Positions 7,165 through 17,113 of a DNA stretch of 64,000 nt are shown one piece after another. The notes under the pieces are model-generated. The model had not been told where the DNA came from, did no database searches, and saw nothing but the letters and a program-made list of their open reading frames with translations. Numbering within the stretch: position 1 is the stretch's first letter; each line of letters opens with the position of its first letter. The translations under genes and the position numbers were made by a program. Source of the stretch: Carboxylicivirga mesophila (GTDB lineage: Bacteria; Bacteroidota; Bacteroidia; Bacteroidales; Marinilabiliaceae); contig NZ_JAGUCN010000027.1 in assembly GCF_018271975.1 (NCBI RefSeq), positions 1 to 64,000 on the forward strand, written 5' to 3'.

Positions 7165-10100
7165 GTGGAAGTTAGTCAGATACTTGAGTTATACCAGCAA
7201 AGCGAACGGGTACACACATTAAAAGCAGCACTTAACAGCAAACAAAGCCGTAGCTGCCTGAAAGGACTGAGCGGAAGTTTAAAAGCGGTGATGCTGGTTT
7301 CAGCTGCTGCAGAAGGGCCACACCTGGTGATTCTCAACGACCGCGAAGAGGCCGCCTATCTATATAACGACATTGCACAACTCTGCGGCTCTCAACTTGT
7401 TTCCTTCCTGCCTTCTTCCTATAAACGTTCACCCGAATATGGGCAAAAAGACAGCCAGAATGTACTGCTCCGCACCGAAGCATTGAGCCAGTTGCAAAGT
7501 GGCCGCAAAGAGCTGTTCGTCTTCACCTACCCCGAAGCTTTGGTAGAAAAGGTGCTCTCGGCCGAGCTGCTCGATGAGAACCGACTCATCATTAACAAAG
7601 GCGATCAGCTGAATATCTCCTTCATCACCGATGTACTTAACGAGTACCATTTTCAACGGGTTGATTTTGTGTTTGAACCCGGACAGTATTCGGTACGCGG
7701 CAGCATTATTGATGTCTATTCATTTTCGGATGAAGATCCCTATCGCATCGATTTTTTTGGTGATGAAGTTGACAGCATACGTAAGTTCAACCTGGAGAAT
7801 CAGCTATCAAAAGAAAAGCTGGAGCAGGTGACCATTGTGCCTAACCTCACCGAAAATCAAAACAACAAATCGCTCACTGCCCTATCCGAATACCTGCCCG
7901 ATAACTGCAAGCTTTGGGTAGATGATTTTGATTTTATTGAGCAGCGCATGAGCCTGATAGCTGATAAAATTGCTGAGCAAACCTACGAGGTGGATGAGGA
8001 TGATGACAAAATCTACCACTTCCTGGCACCTGAAGACATTTGTCTTTTCCGGGAGTTTTTCAAAGGCTGTCAAAGCTACCCGATTGTGGCAATGAGTAAA
8101 CCTTCATTATTGGATGATGCAACAACCATTGAGTTTAATACATCGCCACAACCAGTATTCCACAAGAACTTTGAGCTGCTCGAACAAAACCTGAAAGAGA
8201 AGCAAAGCGAACAATACGATTGCTACATCTTATCAGATAATCCGAAACAGTTTGAACGCCTCAAAGCCATCTTTCACGATCGGGGCATAAAACTTAAGTA
8301 CGACGAAATAAACCACAGCCTGCACGAGGGTTTTATAGACCATGATGCCTCGCTATGCTTCTATACCGACCACCAGATTTTTGAGCGTTACCATAAGTTC
8401 TCGTTACGCACCGAGAAAGCCAAGGCAGCCCAGCAAGCCATCTCGCTAAAAGAACTTAACCGACTTAATCCCGGCGACTTTGTGGTGCATATCGATCATG
8501 GTGTAGGACGCTTTGGTGGCCTGGTAACACAAAACATCAATGGACAACCGCAGGAAGCCATCCGCCTGGTATACCGCGATAACGATGTACTGCTGGTTAA
8601 CCTCCATTCGCTGCACCGCATCAGTAAATTCAAAGGTAAAGATGGTACGCCTCCAAAAATCAATAAGCTGGGTACAGCCGCCTGGCAAAAGCTAAAAGAG
8701 AAAACCAAAAGCAAGGTAAAGGACATTGCCCGCGAGCTAATCGCCTTGTATGCCAAGCGAAAAGCAGAGCCTGGCTTCCGATACTCACCCGACACCTACC
8801 TGCAGACCGAGCTGGAAGCCTCCTTCTTTTTTGAAGACACACCCGACCAAACCAAAGCAACGGTAGCCGTTAAAGACGACATGGAGAAAACAACACCCAT
8901 GGATCGCCTGGTATGTGGTGATGTGGGCTTTGGCAAAACCGAAATTGCCATACGTGCCGCTTTCAAAGCAATAGCGGATAACAAGCAGGTGGCCGTACTG
9001 GTACCTACCACCATACTGGCACTGCAGCACTATCAAACGTTTAAGGAACGTCTTAAAGATTTTCCGGCTAATATTGAATACGTCAGTCGACTGCGCAAAC
9101 CCAAAGACACCAAGGCTGCCCTCAAGAAACTGAAAGAAGGGCAAGTCGATATTTTGATAGGCACCCATCGTCTAACCGGAAAGGATGTGGAGTTTAAAGA
9201 TCTTGGCCTTCTTATCATCGATGAGGAACAGCGTTTTGGTGTTGCCATTAAAGAAAAGCTGAAACAACTGAAGGTGAATGTGGATACACTGACTTTAACG
9301 GCCACTCCTATTCCGCGAACCTTGCAGTTCTCATTGATGGGAGCCCGTGATTTGTCCATCCTCAACACGGCACCACCCAACCGTCATCCCATCATCACCG
9401 AACTGCATGTGATGAATGAAGAGATCATCAAAGAAGCCATTCTTTATGAGGTCGAGCGAGGCGGCCAGGTCTTCTTCATCAATAACCGGGTGCAAAACAT
9501 CCAGGAAGTTGAAGCGATGGTTAACCGCATCTTACCTGAGATTAAGACCGTAGTAGCACACGGACAAATGGAAGGGCCTAAGCTCGAAAGGATTATGCTC
9601 GACTTTATTGAAGGGGAATACGATGTATTAATTGCCACCACCATCATTGAATCGGGCCTTGATATACCCAACGCCAACACCATCATCATCAACAATGCAC
9701 ACAACTTCGGCCTAAGTGAATTGCACCAGCTGCGAGGTCGGGTGGGTCGCTCCAACAAAAAGGCCTTTTGCTACCTGATGGCGCCCCCGCTGTCGACATT
9801 AACACAGGAGGCTCGTCGTCGTCTGAAGATTGTTGAAGAATTCTCAGACCTGGGCAGTGGCTTTAACATTGCCATGCAGGATTTGGACATCCGGGGTGCC
9901 GGCGATGTGCTGGGTGGCGAACAGAGCGGTTTCATCTCTGACATAGGCTACGAAACCTACCAGCGCATCCTTAACGAGGCATTGCTGGAACTGAGAGAAA
10001 CAGAGTACAAGGAGACCTTCGAAGATGAAGAAAACACTGCTACTCCAACTGTTTTTGTTACCGACTGTCTGATTGAAACTGATACAGAGCTCAGGCTACC

Positions 10101-10521
10101 TGAAAGCTACATTGAAAACGTAGCTGAACGCATGCACCTGTACAGAGAGCTGGATAACATGGAGGAAGAGGCCGATGTGCTTGCCTTTGAAAACAACCTG
10201 ATTGATCGCTTTGGCCCTATTCCCGAAGCCGGCCAGCGTTTGTTTGAACTGGTTCGCATCCGCCGCATGGCCAAACAGCTGGGCATTGAGAAAATCATCT
10301 TCAAGAATAATTTGTTGTACCTGTACTTTGTGTCCAACCAGGATTCACCATTCTACCAATCGGCCTTGTTTAGCAATACCTTAATGTGGATTCAGCATAA
10401 CTCGAAGAAAGCCACCATGAAAGAGGGCAAAAGCAAGTTATACCTCATGGTCAGAGATATCCAATCCATCAAAGAAGTAAAAGATTTAGTAAGTGATATG
10501 CACGAAAAAATACTGCAATAG
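7165..10521 (+). CDS. mfd: Transcription-repair coupling factor
   Basis: Recognises RNA polymerase stalled at DNA lesions, removes it and recruits UvrA (nucleoid). The 1118-residue protein has the full set of Mfd modules: an N-terminal UvrB-like region, the RNAP-interaction domain (GDFVVHIDHGVGRF, about 433-446), SF2 translocase motifs GDVGFGKTE (about 584) and DEEQRFG (about 686), TATPIPRTL, HQLRGRVGRS, and a C-terminal TRCF domain. The start is GTG; it is the first codon in the frame with matching N-terminal sequence and follows a -7-like box. The stop codon directly abuts the stop of the convergent response regulator with no spacer. Confidence 0.97.
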   Translation: MEVSQILELYQQSERVHTLKAALNSKQSRSCLKGLSGSLKAVMLVSAAAEGPHLVILNDREEAAYLYNDIAQLCGSQLVSFLPSSYKRSPEYGQKDSQNVLLRTEALSQLQSGRKELFVFTYPEALVEKVLSAELLDENRLIINKGDQLNISFITDVLNEYHFQRVDFVFEPGQYSVRGSIIDVYSFSDEDPYRIDFFGDEVDSIRKFNLENQLSKEKLEQVTIVPNLTENQNNKSLTALSEYLPDNCKLWVDDFDFIEQRMSLIADKIAEQTYEVDEDDDKIYHFLAPEDICLFREFFKGCQSYPIVAMSKPSLLDDATTIEFNTSPQPVFHKNFELLEQNLKEKQSEQYDCYILSDNPKQFERLKAIFHDRGIKLKYDEINHSLHEGFIDHDASLCFYTDHQIFERYHKFSLRTEKAKAAQQAISLKELNRLNPGDFVVHIDHGVGRFGGLVTQNINGQPQEAIRLVYRDNDVLLVNLHSLHRISKFKGKDGTPPKINKLGTAAWQKLKEKTKSKVKDIARELIALYAKRKAEPGFRYSPDTYLQTELEASFFFEDTPDQTKATVAVKDDMEKTTPMDRLVCGDVGFGKTEIAIRAAFKAIADNKQVAVLVPTTILALQHYQTFKERLKDFPANIEYVSRLRKPKDTKAALKKLKEGQVDILIGTHRLTGKDVEFKDLGLLIIDEEQRFGVAIKEKLKQLKVNVDTLTLTATPIPRTLQFSLMGARDLSILNTAPPNRHPIITELHVMNEEIIKEAILYEVERGGQVFFINNRVQNIQEVEAMVNRILPEIKTVVAHGQMEGPKLERIMLDFIEGEYDVLIATTIIESGLDIPNANTIIINNAHNFGLSELHQLRGRVGRSNKKAFCYLMAPPLSTLTQEARRRLKIVEEFSDLGSGFNIAMQDLDIRGAGDVLGGEQSGFISDIGYETYQRILNEALLELRETEYKETFEDEENTATPTVFVTDCLIETDTELRLPESYIENVAERMHLYRELDNMEEEADVLAFENNLIDRFGPIPEAGQRLFELVRIRRMAKQLGIEKIIFKNNLLYLYFVSNQDSPFYQSALFSNTLMWIQHNSKKATMKEGKSKLYLMVRDIQSIKEVKDLVSDMHEKILQ

Positions 10522-11556
10522 CTATTGAGGCATTATTTTAGGCACATACAGCAGTTCGTATACCTCACCAGTGGCATCAAGCACCTCCTCTGCCATAAAC
10601 ACCTGCTGTTTATCGCCATTGGTAAAGGTTAAAACACCATCCCCGGCTGAACTAAACCACTCATCTAACTGGTTAATTCGCAGTCCTAGTAATTTCGTAT
10701 TATCAAACAGGTGGTGAGGCGCCACTCCTTTCACTTTATGCCGGGCATCGGTGATAAAATAGGGCTGCCCAAGCTTATTCAGGTAATCGAGCAATAACTC
10801 TACCCGTTTATGCGCATATACAGCTTTGGAATTATCAACCAAAGTAACCTGCAGCGACTTCTTTTTATTAAAGATGATGGAAGAACCCGAAATCAAAGCA
10901 AAAAAGGATTGTCCGTGCACATCCTGCATGGCAATATTAATCTGGTCGAAGCCATGCCCGTGAGCCTTGAAGTTATCAAGCAATGATTCTACCTGCTCCT
11001 GATCTTCTTTGTGCACATAATTAAGATAGGGCGATAGCAATACATCCTCCATGTAATGGGTTTTAAACAGATCAAGCGCCAGGTTATTAAGATACTGAAT
11101 ACGCCCCTCACTCAATATCATTAGCGGCATGGATGCTTCGCTGATAAACTGACGATAGCCCCGTTCGCGCTCGCGCTGCTCCTGATCGACCTTGTGCTTG
11201 TAGTAAGCCAAATCAATGGCGATACCCAGCTCTTTGCGATTAACAGGCTTCACCAAAAAACCATAGGAATTGGAAACAATCGCCCGTTTTATGACCTGAC
11301 TGCTCGTATCTGACGAAACATATATAACAGGTATATCCAACTCGCGCCGCAACTGTTCAGCTGTTTGAATCCCATCCATCTCCCCTTCCAGGTGAATATC
11401 CATCAATACCACGTCGGGCCTTAGGCGGTGACACAACTCAATAGCGTCCTTTCCGTCAGCACATTTACCAATTAACTCATGACCTAACTCACGCAGGAAC
11501 ATGGTGAAAATTGCCGAGATAAACTTATCGTCTTCTACAACAAGGACTTTTCTCAT
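10522..11556 (-). CDS. Response regulator with REC and PAS-like domain
   Basis: A CheY-type receiver occupies residues 1-120: acidic pocket VVEDD (6-10), phosphoacceptor D53 in LMDIHLEG, T/S region YVSSD, and K103 in VKPVN. The remaining 225 residues look like a PAS-type sensory region (SEGRIQYLNNLALDLF, YLNYVHKEDQ) without DNA-binding or enzymatic output. It probably signals by protein interaction or feeds an unseen kinase, which is inference. I prefer the ATG at 11556 (MRKVLVVEDD) over the upstream ATG at 11589, since the receiver begins there. No histidine kinase is adjacent. It is divergent from coaX. Confidence 0.8.
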   Translation of the reverse strand: MRKVLVVEDDKFISAIFTMFLRELGHELIGKCADGKDAIELCHRLRPDVVLMDIHLEGEMDGIQTAEQLRRELDIPVIYVSSDTSSQVIKRAIVSNSYGFLVKPVNRKELGIAIDLAYYKHKVDQEQRERERGYRQFISEASMPLMILSEGRIQYLNNLALDLFKTHYMEDVLLSPYLNYVHKEDQEQVESLLDNFKAHGHGFDQINIAMQDVHGQSFFALISGSSIIFNKKKSLQVTLVDNSKAVYAHKRVELLLDYLNKLGQPYFITDARHKVKGVAPHHLFDNTKLLGLRINQLDEWFSSAGDGVLTFTNGDKQQVFMAEEVLDATGEVYELLYVPKIMPQ

Positions 11557-11655
11557 AAAAGCATCTGAGTTACTAAACAAGCTGCACATTGTTTTGTATC
11601 TTGCAGCCGATTAAAAAATTAAAACGAAATACTGATTACCAATACACTTTGTAAC

Positions 11656-12387
11656 GTGAATTTAGTTATTGACCGGGGAAATACACAGTTGAAATATGGG
11701 ATTTTTGACCAGTGTCAGCTTATCCACTCCGATTTATCTGATTTTCTTGATAAAAAAAACATCAAGCACCTGAATGAAAGATTTCATATCCAGCGCATCA
11801 TCATATCATCGGTCGTTAAAGAAAGACATGATGAACTGCTAACAAACCTGTCGGCCATTACTCCAACTGTTATTGACCTTGAATACAATACTCCCCTGCC
11901 ATTTGATTGGCAGTATAACACAAAAGAAACAATCGGAAAGGACAGACTGGCTGCAGTGGCCGGGGCCATCAGTTTGTATCCCAACAACGATCTGCTGGTC
12001 ATTGATGCAGGCACCGCCATCACTTATGAACTGGTCAGAGATGGTATTTACATGGGCGGAAATATATCACCAGGCTTAAGCATGCGCTTTAAGGCACTTA
12101 ATCACTTTACCAGTCGCCTGCCGCTTTTGTCAAAAGAAGACAACACACCTCTCATTGGATCATCTACCACTGAAGCTATTACAGCAGGTGTGCAGAATGG
12201 TCTTACGTTTGAAATAGATGGTTTGATTGAAGAGCTGTCGCCACAATATGAAAGCCTAAAAACAATTATAACAGGTGGTGATGCAGAATTTTTTGCAAGG
12301 AAATTAAAAAATCCCATCTTTGTACATCCTAATTTAGTACTTATTGGACTTAACAGAATACTAGAATACAATGCACAATATATATAA
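11656..12387 (+). CDS. coaX: Type III pantothenate kinase
   Basis: Phosphorylates pantothenate, the first step of coenzyme A synthesis (cytoplasm). The 243-residue ASKHA-fold protein shows DRGNT (6-10), IDAGTA (116-121) and GGNISPGL (about 134-141), the signatures of CoaX rather than CoaA. The start is GTG. The 3' end overlaps the next gene by 17 bp, so the two are probably translationally coupled. It heads an envelope cluster of six genes in one direction. Confidence 0.93.
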   Translation: MNLVIDRGNTQLKYGIFDQCQLIHSDLSDFLDKKNIKHLNERFHIQRIIISSVVKERHDELLTNLSAITPTVIDLEYNTPLPFDWQYNTKETIGKDRLAAVAGAISLYPNNDLLVIDAGTAITYELVRDGIYMGGNISPGLSMRFKALNHFTSRLPLLSKEDNTPLIGSSTTEAITAGVQNGLTFEIDGLIEELSPQYESLKTIITGGDAEFFARKLKNPIFVHPNLVLIGLNRILEYNAQYI

Positions 12388-13714
12388 GGTTGTTGTAACT
12401 TTCTTACTCGTAGCTTTTGCATCTCATTTAGCTACTGCTCAAAACAGAACATATTCACCATATTCGCGCTACGGACTGGGAGACCTGCAATCAGGAGGAT
12501 TCGGTCGTAATGCAGCAATGGGGCACACCGGAATAGCGCTGACCAGCTCATACAATTTGAACAATATAAACCCTGCTTCATACTTCAGTATGGACTCCGT
12601 TTCATTCTTTTTCGAAGGAGGATTAACAGGTTTTGACCAAAAAATAATGTCAGAAAACTCATCTGCACGTTTTTCGGACATCAACTTTTCCTATTTTGCC
12701 ATTGGTTATCCGGTATCAAAATGGGGATTTATGTCGATAGGTGTGAAGCCTGAGTCTTTGGCGGGCTATCAGTTTTTTGATGACAATGCTTCCGATGACA
12801 TTCTGGTAAGTGATGGAAATTACACAAAATCGGACTACATCGGCAGCGGAAATACCACGAAAGCATACGCCGGCTTGGCCCTTAGCCCAATTAAAAATTT
12901 ATCATTTGGAGCTCATTTCTCCTTCGTTTTCGGAAGCGTTGATCATTACTCAATAGCGCAATTCCCCAATGATCCGTTTGCTTTTAAGCTAGCTACCTCG
13001 GAACGAATTTCCATTAATGATTTTTACATGGATTTTGGTGCGCAGTACAAATTCAACCTGAAGGAAAGACATAACATGGTGATAGGAGCCGTTTATCATC
13101 CGCAAACAGGCATTAAAGGGAAAGTGAAGAAACTGGTAACCGCCGGAACAAATTTCGATCGTGACGGAACAACCATCATTAACGCTGATACATTGCGTTT
13201 TACTGAAACAAAATTTGGTGGTAATGCGTTAGAGCTACCAGAAAAGATAGGTGTGGGAGTTGCATACAACATAGACGATTTAATGACTATTACAGCGGAT
13301 TACTCGTTAGCACGCTGGAGCGATGCCCAATTCCCAACTTTATCAACATCAACTAATGATCCTGATGCTTTCACCGTTGGCGATGAGCAAAAATTTGCAT
13401 TTGGAGTAGAATTTATACCAAACTACCGGAGCGCCAGCTTCTACCCTAGCAGAATTAAATACCGCATCGGTACATCCTATACACAAGAGTATTTGGTTAC
13501 ACCACAGAGTGCAGGAGGTGATCACCTGAGAGACTTTGGCATAACTTTTGGAATGGGATTACCATTAAAAAGAAGTAAAACGTCTTTCAACCTTGCATTC
13601 GAATGGGGTCAACGAGGTACAACAGATAATAGTTTAATTAAAGAAAACTATATGCGCTTATCAATGAACCTGACGTTACACGAATATTGGTTCATGAAAC
13701 GGAAATTTGATTAA
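12371..13714 (+). CDS. Outer-membrane beta-barrel protein of the coaX-lptC cluster
   Basis: A 447-residue exported protein: signal peptide of about 23 residues (hydrophobic VTFLLVAFASHLA, then TAQ), followed by YSPYSRYGLGDL and alternating aromatic strands typical of outer-membrane barrels, and ending with a terminal aromatic residue pattern (LTLHEYWFMKRKFD). The overall pattern resembles FadL/OmpP1-like or PorV-like porins, but the substrate is unknown. The start overlaps coaX, and the TPR gene follows after 25 bp. Confidence 0.75.
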   Translation: MHNIYKVVVTFLLVAFASHLATAQNRTYSPYSRYGLGDLQSGGFGRNAAMGHTGIALTSSYNLNNINPASYFSMDSVSFFFEGGLTGFDQKIMSENSSARFSDINFSYFAIGYPVSKWGFMSIGVKPESLAGYQFFDDNASDDILVSDGNYTKSDYIGSGNTTKAYAGLALSPIKNLSFGAHFSFVFGSVDHYSIAQFPNDPFAFKLATSERISINDFYMDFGAQYKFNLKERHNMVIGAVYHPQTGIKGKVKKLVTAGTNFDRDGTTIINADTLRFTETKFGGNALELPEKIGVGVAYNIDDLMTITADYSLARWSDAQFPTLSTSTNDPDAFTVGDEQKFAFGVEFIPNYRSASFYPSRIKYRIGTSYTQEYLVTPQSAGGDHLRDFGITFGMGLPLKRSKTSFNLAFEWGQRGTTDNSLIKENYMRLSMNLTLHEYWFMKRKFD

Positions 13715-13739
13715 CACTAATACGAAAAACCAGAATACC

Positions 13740-15095
13740 ATGCCAATGAAAATTGCTACATTATTAATCGCAGGGCTCTTATTTACAGGTTCTGCATTTG
13801 CTCAAAAAGGAGTAGAAGATGGGTCGAAATTCGGCCATGGAGAAGATAGTTTAAGATGTTTGGAAAATCTTTCACTTTACTACGAGTACTATAAACAAAA
13901 AAACTATGCCGAGGCTTTCCCTAAATGGGAGATCGCTTTTAACGAGTGTCCTGCTTCGAATAAGAACTTATATTCGCACGGTGAAAGAATAGTTGAGGCC
14001 TTATACATGAAAGAAAAGGATGCAGCTAAAAAAGCTGACTACTACAACCTTTTGATGAAAGTATACGACCAGCGTGCCAAATATTTTGGTAATGACAAAA
14101 AATACCCAACTGCTTACATCATGGGTAAAAAAGCCATTACAATGCTACGCCACAACCGCGACAACACTGACGTCATCAAAGAAGCTCAGCCTTTACTGGA
14201 AAGCTCATACAAAGAGTTAGGTGTTAAAACACAGTACCCTGCATTGCTGACATACATGATTAACAGTGCAGCTATGTATAAGCTGAATGAGCTGTCGGGT
14301 GAGAAACTGGTTGACATTTACACAAATGTGACTGAAACACTGAATACTCAAAAAACAGCATTGCCTAAGTATGCTGACAAAATTCAGGAAACCATTGTAA
14401 ATGTTGAAAAGATTTTTGCGCAGAGCGGTGCTGCCAACTGCGAAACTTTAGCTGAAATTTTCGGTCCTCAGCTGGCTGATCATACAGATGATTTGGCCTG
14501 GTTGAAGCGTGTTAACCGATTATTAGCCAAAGGTGATTGTGGTGAGTCAGAGTTATTCTACCAGTCATCAGAATACCTGCACCGTATTGAACCATCGTCA
14601 TCATCTGCATTCGGTTTATCACGTATGTACATGAAAACTGGTGATTTGGATAAAGCAGTTAGCTACCTTAACGAAGCAATTTCTTTAGAAGAAGATGCGT
14701 ATAGCAAAGCTAAGTATCACAACACACTTGGTTTAATCTACATGTCACAGAAGAAATACAGCTTGACTCGTTCAGAAGCCAACAAGGCTATTGCCTTACG
14801 TGGAGACTGGGGTGCTCCTTACATCTTAATTGGAAAAGCCTATGCTGCAAGCGCTGCCAGCTACGGTTCTACCGAGTTCGAACACAAAACAGTATACTGG
14901 GCAGCCGTTGATCAGTTTGCAAAAGCCAAATCAGTAGATGCTGAAGCAGTGGCTGAAGCCAACGAAAACATCGCCTTGTATTCACAGTATTTCCCTAACA
15001 CCGAAGAAGTATTCTTCCAGGGACTGAAAGCTGGTGACAGCTATAAGATTGAAGGATGGATTGGCGTAACTACAACTGTTAGAGTTAAAAAGTAA
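13740..15095 (+). CDS. Exported tetratricopeptide-repeat protein
   Basis: About 451 residues with a clear signal peptide (MKIATLLIAG to AFAQ). An upstream TTG at 13707 inside the previous gene is less likely than the ATG at 13740 or 13746. The mature part is helical with TPR-like pairs, clearest around GDLDKAVSYLNEAISLEEDA and QKKYSLTRSEANKAIALRG. It is probably a periplasmic scaffold. Its place directly before lptC suggests a role in envelope assembly, which is inference from context only. Confidence 0.75.
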   Translation: MPMKIATLLIAGLLFTGSAFAQKGVEDGSKFGHGEDSLRCLENLSLYYEYYKQKNYAEAFPKWEIAFNECPASNKNLYSHGERIVEALYMKEKDAAKKADYYNLLMKVYDQRAKYFGNDKKYPTAYIMGKKAITMLRHNRDNTDVIKEAQPLLESSYKELGVKTQYPALLTYMINSAAMYKLNELSGEKLVDIYTNVTETLNTQKTALPKYADKIQETIVNVEKIFAQSGAANCETLAEIFGPQLADHTDDLAWLKRVNRLLAKGDCGESELFYQSSEYLHRIEPSSSSAFGLSRMYMKTGDLDKAVSYLNEAISLEEDAYSKAKYHNTLGLIYMSQKKYSLTRSEANKAIALRGDWGAPYILIGKAYAASAASYGSTEFEHKTVYWAAVDQFAKAKSVDAEAVAEANENIALYSQYFPNTEEVFFQGLKAGDSYKIEGWIGVTTTVRVKK

Positions 15096-15099
15096 AGCT

Positions 15100-15681
15100 T
15101 TGATACCTTTATTTAAAAAAAATAGAATTCAATCAATACAAACAGCAAGCAGTGCAGTACTGCTTGCTGTTTATTTTTTGCTATCAGCCTGCCAGTCTAA
15201 CAAGCCGGAGGCGATTGCTGCCATCACTAACCGCGAAGATATTCCGTCACTAATAGTAGAAGAGCTGGAAACTACAATTACCGATTCAGGTAAAGTGAAG
15301 ATTCGGTTTATAACCCCTGAGATGCTCCAATACGATCGCAAAAAAGAACCTTACCGGGACTTCCCCAAGGGTTTGCACTGCATTATGTACCAGAGTAACG
15401 GAGAAATTGATGCCCAGATAAAATGTCGCAACGCTATCTACTACGATAAAGAAGAGCTCTGGGAACTAAACATTGATGTGGAAGCCATCAACCAAAAAGG
15501 AGAGGTACTAAGTACTGAGCAGCTTTTCTGGGATATGAAAACAAAAAAGATCTATTCGGAGAAATTTGTGACCATCACACAAGGGCCCAATGTATATACA
15601 GGTACTGGTATGGAAGCTGACCAGAATATGGATAACTGGCGGATAAAGAACCTGACCGGTGATTTGGAACTGGAAGAATAA
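15100..15681 (+). CDS. lptC: LPS export ABC transporter periplasmic protein LptC
   Basis: Bridges the inner-membrane LptBFG transporter to LptA for lipopolysaccharide transport. The 193-residue protein has an N-terminal hydrophobic segment ending in a lipobox-like LLSAC (Cys31), then the LptC beta-jellyroll (TPEMLQYDRKKEPYRDFPKG to GTGMEADQNMDNWRIKNL). The only start before the signal segment is TTG at 15100, four bases after the previous stop; the next in-frame ATG lies inside the folded domain. Weak initiation with tight spacing suggests coupling to the TPR gene. Confidence 0.88.
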   Translation: MIPLFKKNRIQSIQTASSAVLLAVYFLLSACQSNKPEAIAAITNREDIPSLIVEELETTITDSGKVKIRFITPEMLQYDRKKEPYRDFPKGLHCIMYQSNGEIDAQIKCRNAIYYDKEELWELNIDVEAINQKGEVLSTEQLFWDMKTKKIYSEKFVTITQGPNVYTGTGMEADQNMDNWRIKNLTGDLELEE

Positions 15682-15734
15682 CCTTATATCATTGCTTTTT
15701 TCTAACTTGCCTGTCTAAGAAGTCTGCGACTTAA

Positions 15735-16997
15735 ATGAACGAATATCTCATCATCACACTCACTCTTGTATTATCCGCTTTCTTTTCAGGATGTGAGATG
15801 GCTTTTTTCAGCTCCAACAAGCTGCTACTAGAGCTTAATAAAAAGAAACACCCGATACCCGCCGGAATCATTGATCGATTTGTAAGGAATCCCGGCATGT
15901 TTTTATCAACCATACTGATAGGTAACAACGTTGCACTGGTAATTTACGGTTTGTATATGGCCGATTTAATAGAACCGATCATTAGTCAGTATATCGAATC
16001 AAATATTGCCCTGCTACTGATTCAAACCACCTTTTCAACCCTTATCATCCTGATAACAGCAGAGTTCCTACCCAAAACGCTATTCAGAATACACCCAACC
16101 TTCATCTTAAACGTTTTTGCAGTGCCACTGCTGGTATTTTATGCGCTTTTTTACCCAATCAGCAGCCTCACCATGGGCATTTCACGCTTTATTATTAAGA
16201 AGGTGCTAAAAGCCAGGACCAGTCCAGAGCAAGGTCAATGGATGCTGGGAAAAGTAGATCTGGATGATCTTCTCACCGAGCACCACGAAAAAAGTGATAA
16301 AGACGACCAGGGAGCCAACGAAATTAAGCTGCTTAAAAACGCACTGGACTTTACCAAACTAAAGATTAGAGAGTGTATTATACCGCGTACCGACCTTCAG
16401 GTAATTGAAGTAAACGAAGAAATTGAGCCGCTGCGTAAGCAGTTTATGGAAACAGGCTTATCAAAAATACTGGTTTACAAAGACAGTATTGACAACATTA
16501 TCGGTTATGTGCATGTCTCCTCGCTGTTTAAGCACCCAAAGAAATTACGCAACATCGTTAGCCCCATTTCCATCATACCGGAAACCATGACGGCCAATCA
16601 GGCATTGGAACTATTTACCAAAGAACACAAAAGTATTGCGCTGGTGGTGGACGAGTTTGGTGGAACAGCCGGCATTGTAACACTGGAGGATATTTTGGAG
16701 GAGATTTTCGGGGAGATTAACGATGAGCACGATGTAATGGAACACATCGAGGAACAGGTGGGCGACAATGACTACCTGTTTTCTGCCCGACTGGAGATAG
16801 ACTACCTCAATGAGAAATACCCGTTTCAGCTACCTCAATCGGAGGAATACGAAACCATTGCCGGACTGATACTTTTCCATAATCAGTCGATACCTGAAGT
16901 GGAGGACATTATCAGCATCGAACACTTTACTTTTGAAATTATAGAAGCCAGCAATGCCAAAATTGAACTGGTAAAAGTCAGTTATCAGCAAGATTAA
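15735..16997 (+). CDS. Hemolysin-family (CNNM/CorC-like) membrane protein
   Basis: A 420-residue inner-membrane protein: DUF21/CNNM transmembrane domain (about 1-170, several hydrophobic segments), two CBS domains (about 205-330, containing CIIPRTDLQVI and VVDEFGGTAGIVTLEDILEEIFGEI) and a C-terminal CorC_HlyC domain. The family is implicated in divalent cation efflux and is misnamed hemolysin. The gene lies 53 bp after lptC in the same direction. GldE-type gliding proteins share this architecture, but no other gliding genes are seen here. Confidence 0.9.
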   Translation: MNEYLIITLTLVLSAFFSGCEMAFFSSNKLLLELNKKKHPIPAGIIDRFVRNPGMFLSTILIGNNVALVIYGLYMADLIEPIISQYIESNIALLLIQTTFSTLIILITAEFLPKTLFRIHPTFILNVFAVPLLVFYALFYPISSLTMGISRFIIKKVLKARTSPEQGQWMLGKVDLDDLLTEHHEKSDKDDQGANEIKLLKNALDFTKLKIRECIIPRTDLQVIEVNEEIEPLRKQFMETGLSKILVYKDSIDNIIGYVHVSSLFKHPKKLRNIVSPISIIPETMTANQALELFTKEHKSIALVVDEFGGTAGIVTLEDILEEIFGEINDEHDVMEHIEEQVGDNDYLFSARLEIDYLNEKYPFQLPQSEEYETIAGLILFHNQSIPEVEDIISIEHFTFEIIEASNAKIELVKVSYQQD

Positions 16998-17113
16998 ACA
17001 AGCAGCAAAAACTTTATTGTTGCAAAGATGAATGCAACTCTTCGTGTGTCTCATTTTTTTGTATATTCGTAACCTGATTTTGAAATCTACATAATTTTTT
17101 AAGTAATAACAGA